Below, piece by piece: positions 21,260-21,686 of a stretch of 21,686 nucleotides of DNA. Below the pieces are notes generated by a model that was given only the letters and a program-made list of their open reading frames with translations, searched no databases and had not been told where the DNA came from. The stretch's first letter is position 1, and the number at the start of each line of letters is the position of its first letter. Origin of the DNA: Rhodocyclaceae bacterium (GTDB lineage Bacteria; Pseudomonadota; Gammaproteobacteria; Burkholderiales; Rhodocyclaceae); assembly GCA_023230455.1 (NCBI GenBank), contig JALNXH010000034.1, positions 1 to 21,686 of the forward strand, written 5' to 3'. The position numbers and the translations under genes are program-made.

Positions 21260-21686
21260 ACGCTTTCTCCTCCGGTCTCGGCCCGCTCTGGCAACTGGGC
21301 GCCTTTCTTGTGGCGCTTGGCATACTCGTTATCGTTCATGAGTTGGGGCATTTCCTGGTGGCGCGCTGGTGCGGTGTCAAGGTGCTGCGTTTCGCTGTCG
21401 GCTTCGGCAAGCCTCTGTTGATCTGGCGCTGGGGTAAGGATCGGACCGAATGGGCGTTGGCCGCGATCCCGCTCGGCGGCTATGTGAAAATGCTCGACGA
21501 GCGCGAAGCGCCGGTCGCCGCCGCGGATGCTCCGCGCGCATTCAATCGTCTGCCGGTGTCGCGGCGCATGCTGGTGGTCGCCGCCGGCCCTGCGGCCAAT
21601 CTGCTTCTGGCGATCTTCCTCTATTGGGTTGTGTTCCAGGTCGGCGTGACCGAGTTGCGCCCCTACCTTTCCGCTCCGCCGGCGGA
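21256..21686 (+). CDS. rseP: Site-2 zinc protease RseP (RIP metalloprotease), 3' part outside window
   Basis: The first 143 codons of the inner-membrane protease that cuts anti-sigma factors such as RseA within the membrane. The first transmembrane helix contains the zinc motif HELGH in ILVIVHELGHFLVARW (about 24-39). IPLGGYVKMLDE, the conserved membrane-associated loop, follows, then AFNRLPVSRRMLVVAAGPAANLLLA starting the second helix. The PDZ domains and the second metal motif lie beyond the right edge. ATG 21256 overlaps the dxr stop (ATGA). The frame is open to the end of the window. Confidence 0.95.
   Translation, partial: MNAFSSGLGPLWQLGAFLVALGILVIVHELGHFLVARWCGVKVLRFAVGFGKPLLIWRWGKDRTEWALAAIPLGGYVKMLDEREAPVAAADAPRAFNRLPVSRRMLVVAAGPAANLLLAIFLYWVVFQVGVTELRPYLSAPPA

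Noticed and set aside
1..21686. CRISPR array, rRNA, prophage genes or a complete insertion sequence
   Set aside because: No spaced direct repeats, rRNA signatures, phage structural genes or transposase genes were seen on either strand.

Overview
The window reads as chromosome of a betaproteobacterium, most likely a Rhodocyclales-type organism. This rests on high GC, the divergent order glnD-map / rpsB-tsf-pyrH-frr-uppS-cdsA-dxr-rseP, betaproteobacterial-looking protein sequences and a tRNA-Ser(GGA) gene. The genus is an inference, since no comparison could be run. Nearly all of the window is tightly packed housekeeping or core accessory genes. I see no complete mobile element, CRISPR array or defence island.

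Layout, left to right. (1) Positions 1-668: the start of a small zinc-finger protein running off the left edge (minus strand), a strong minus-strand terminator, and tRNA-Ser(GGA), also minus. (2) 669-3065: nadC (minus) divergent from a membrane-anchored, stand-alone glutamate-synthase-type FMN/[3Fe-4S] protein (plus). (3) 3054-5391: a minus-strand pair, nnr (NAD(P)HX repair) followed by an EamA transporter, overlapping by 8 nt. (4) 5457-8676: a plus-strand pair, an M20 amidohydrolase and a membrane PAS-GGDEF-EAL protein. They are linked through an 18-codon mini-ORF and an apparent TTG start. (5) 8669-15189: a long minus-strand run, map > glnD > a CRP-like cyclic-nucleotide-binding protein > yffB > hslO (Hsp33) > a spermidine-synthase-like protein > gstA, with several ATGA-type overlaps. 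(6) 15257-21686: the plus-strand rpsB-tsf-pyrH-frr-uppS-cdsA-dxr-rseP cluster, driven by a clear sigma70-type promoter with a GC-rich discriminator and a roughly 115-nt structured leader. rseP is cut by the right edge.

The genes cover translation (S2, EF-Ts, ribosome recycling, Met removal), envelope and isoprenoid synthesis (UMP kinase, UppS, CdsA, Dxr, RseP), nitrogen signalling (GlnD), NAD synthesis and repair (NadC, Nnr), redox and stress functions (Hsp33, YffB, GST) and c-di-GMP signalling.

I did not find an obviously new multi-gene system. The points most worth a second look are: a LOV-like PAS domain that keeps the photoactive cysteine but lacks most flavin contacts; an Hsp33 with only two of its four zinc cysteines; the mini-ORF/TTG coupling before the GGDEF-EAL gene; a palindromic intergenic element between rpsB and tsf; a perfect 9-bp hairpin across the frr stop codon; and a CRP-like protein translationally coupled to glnD.
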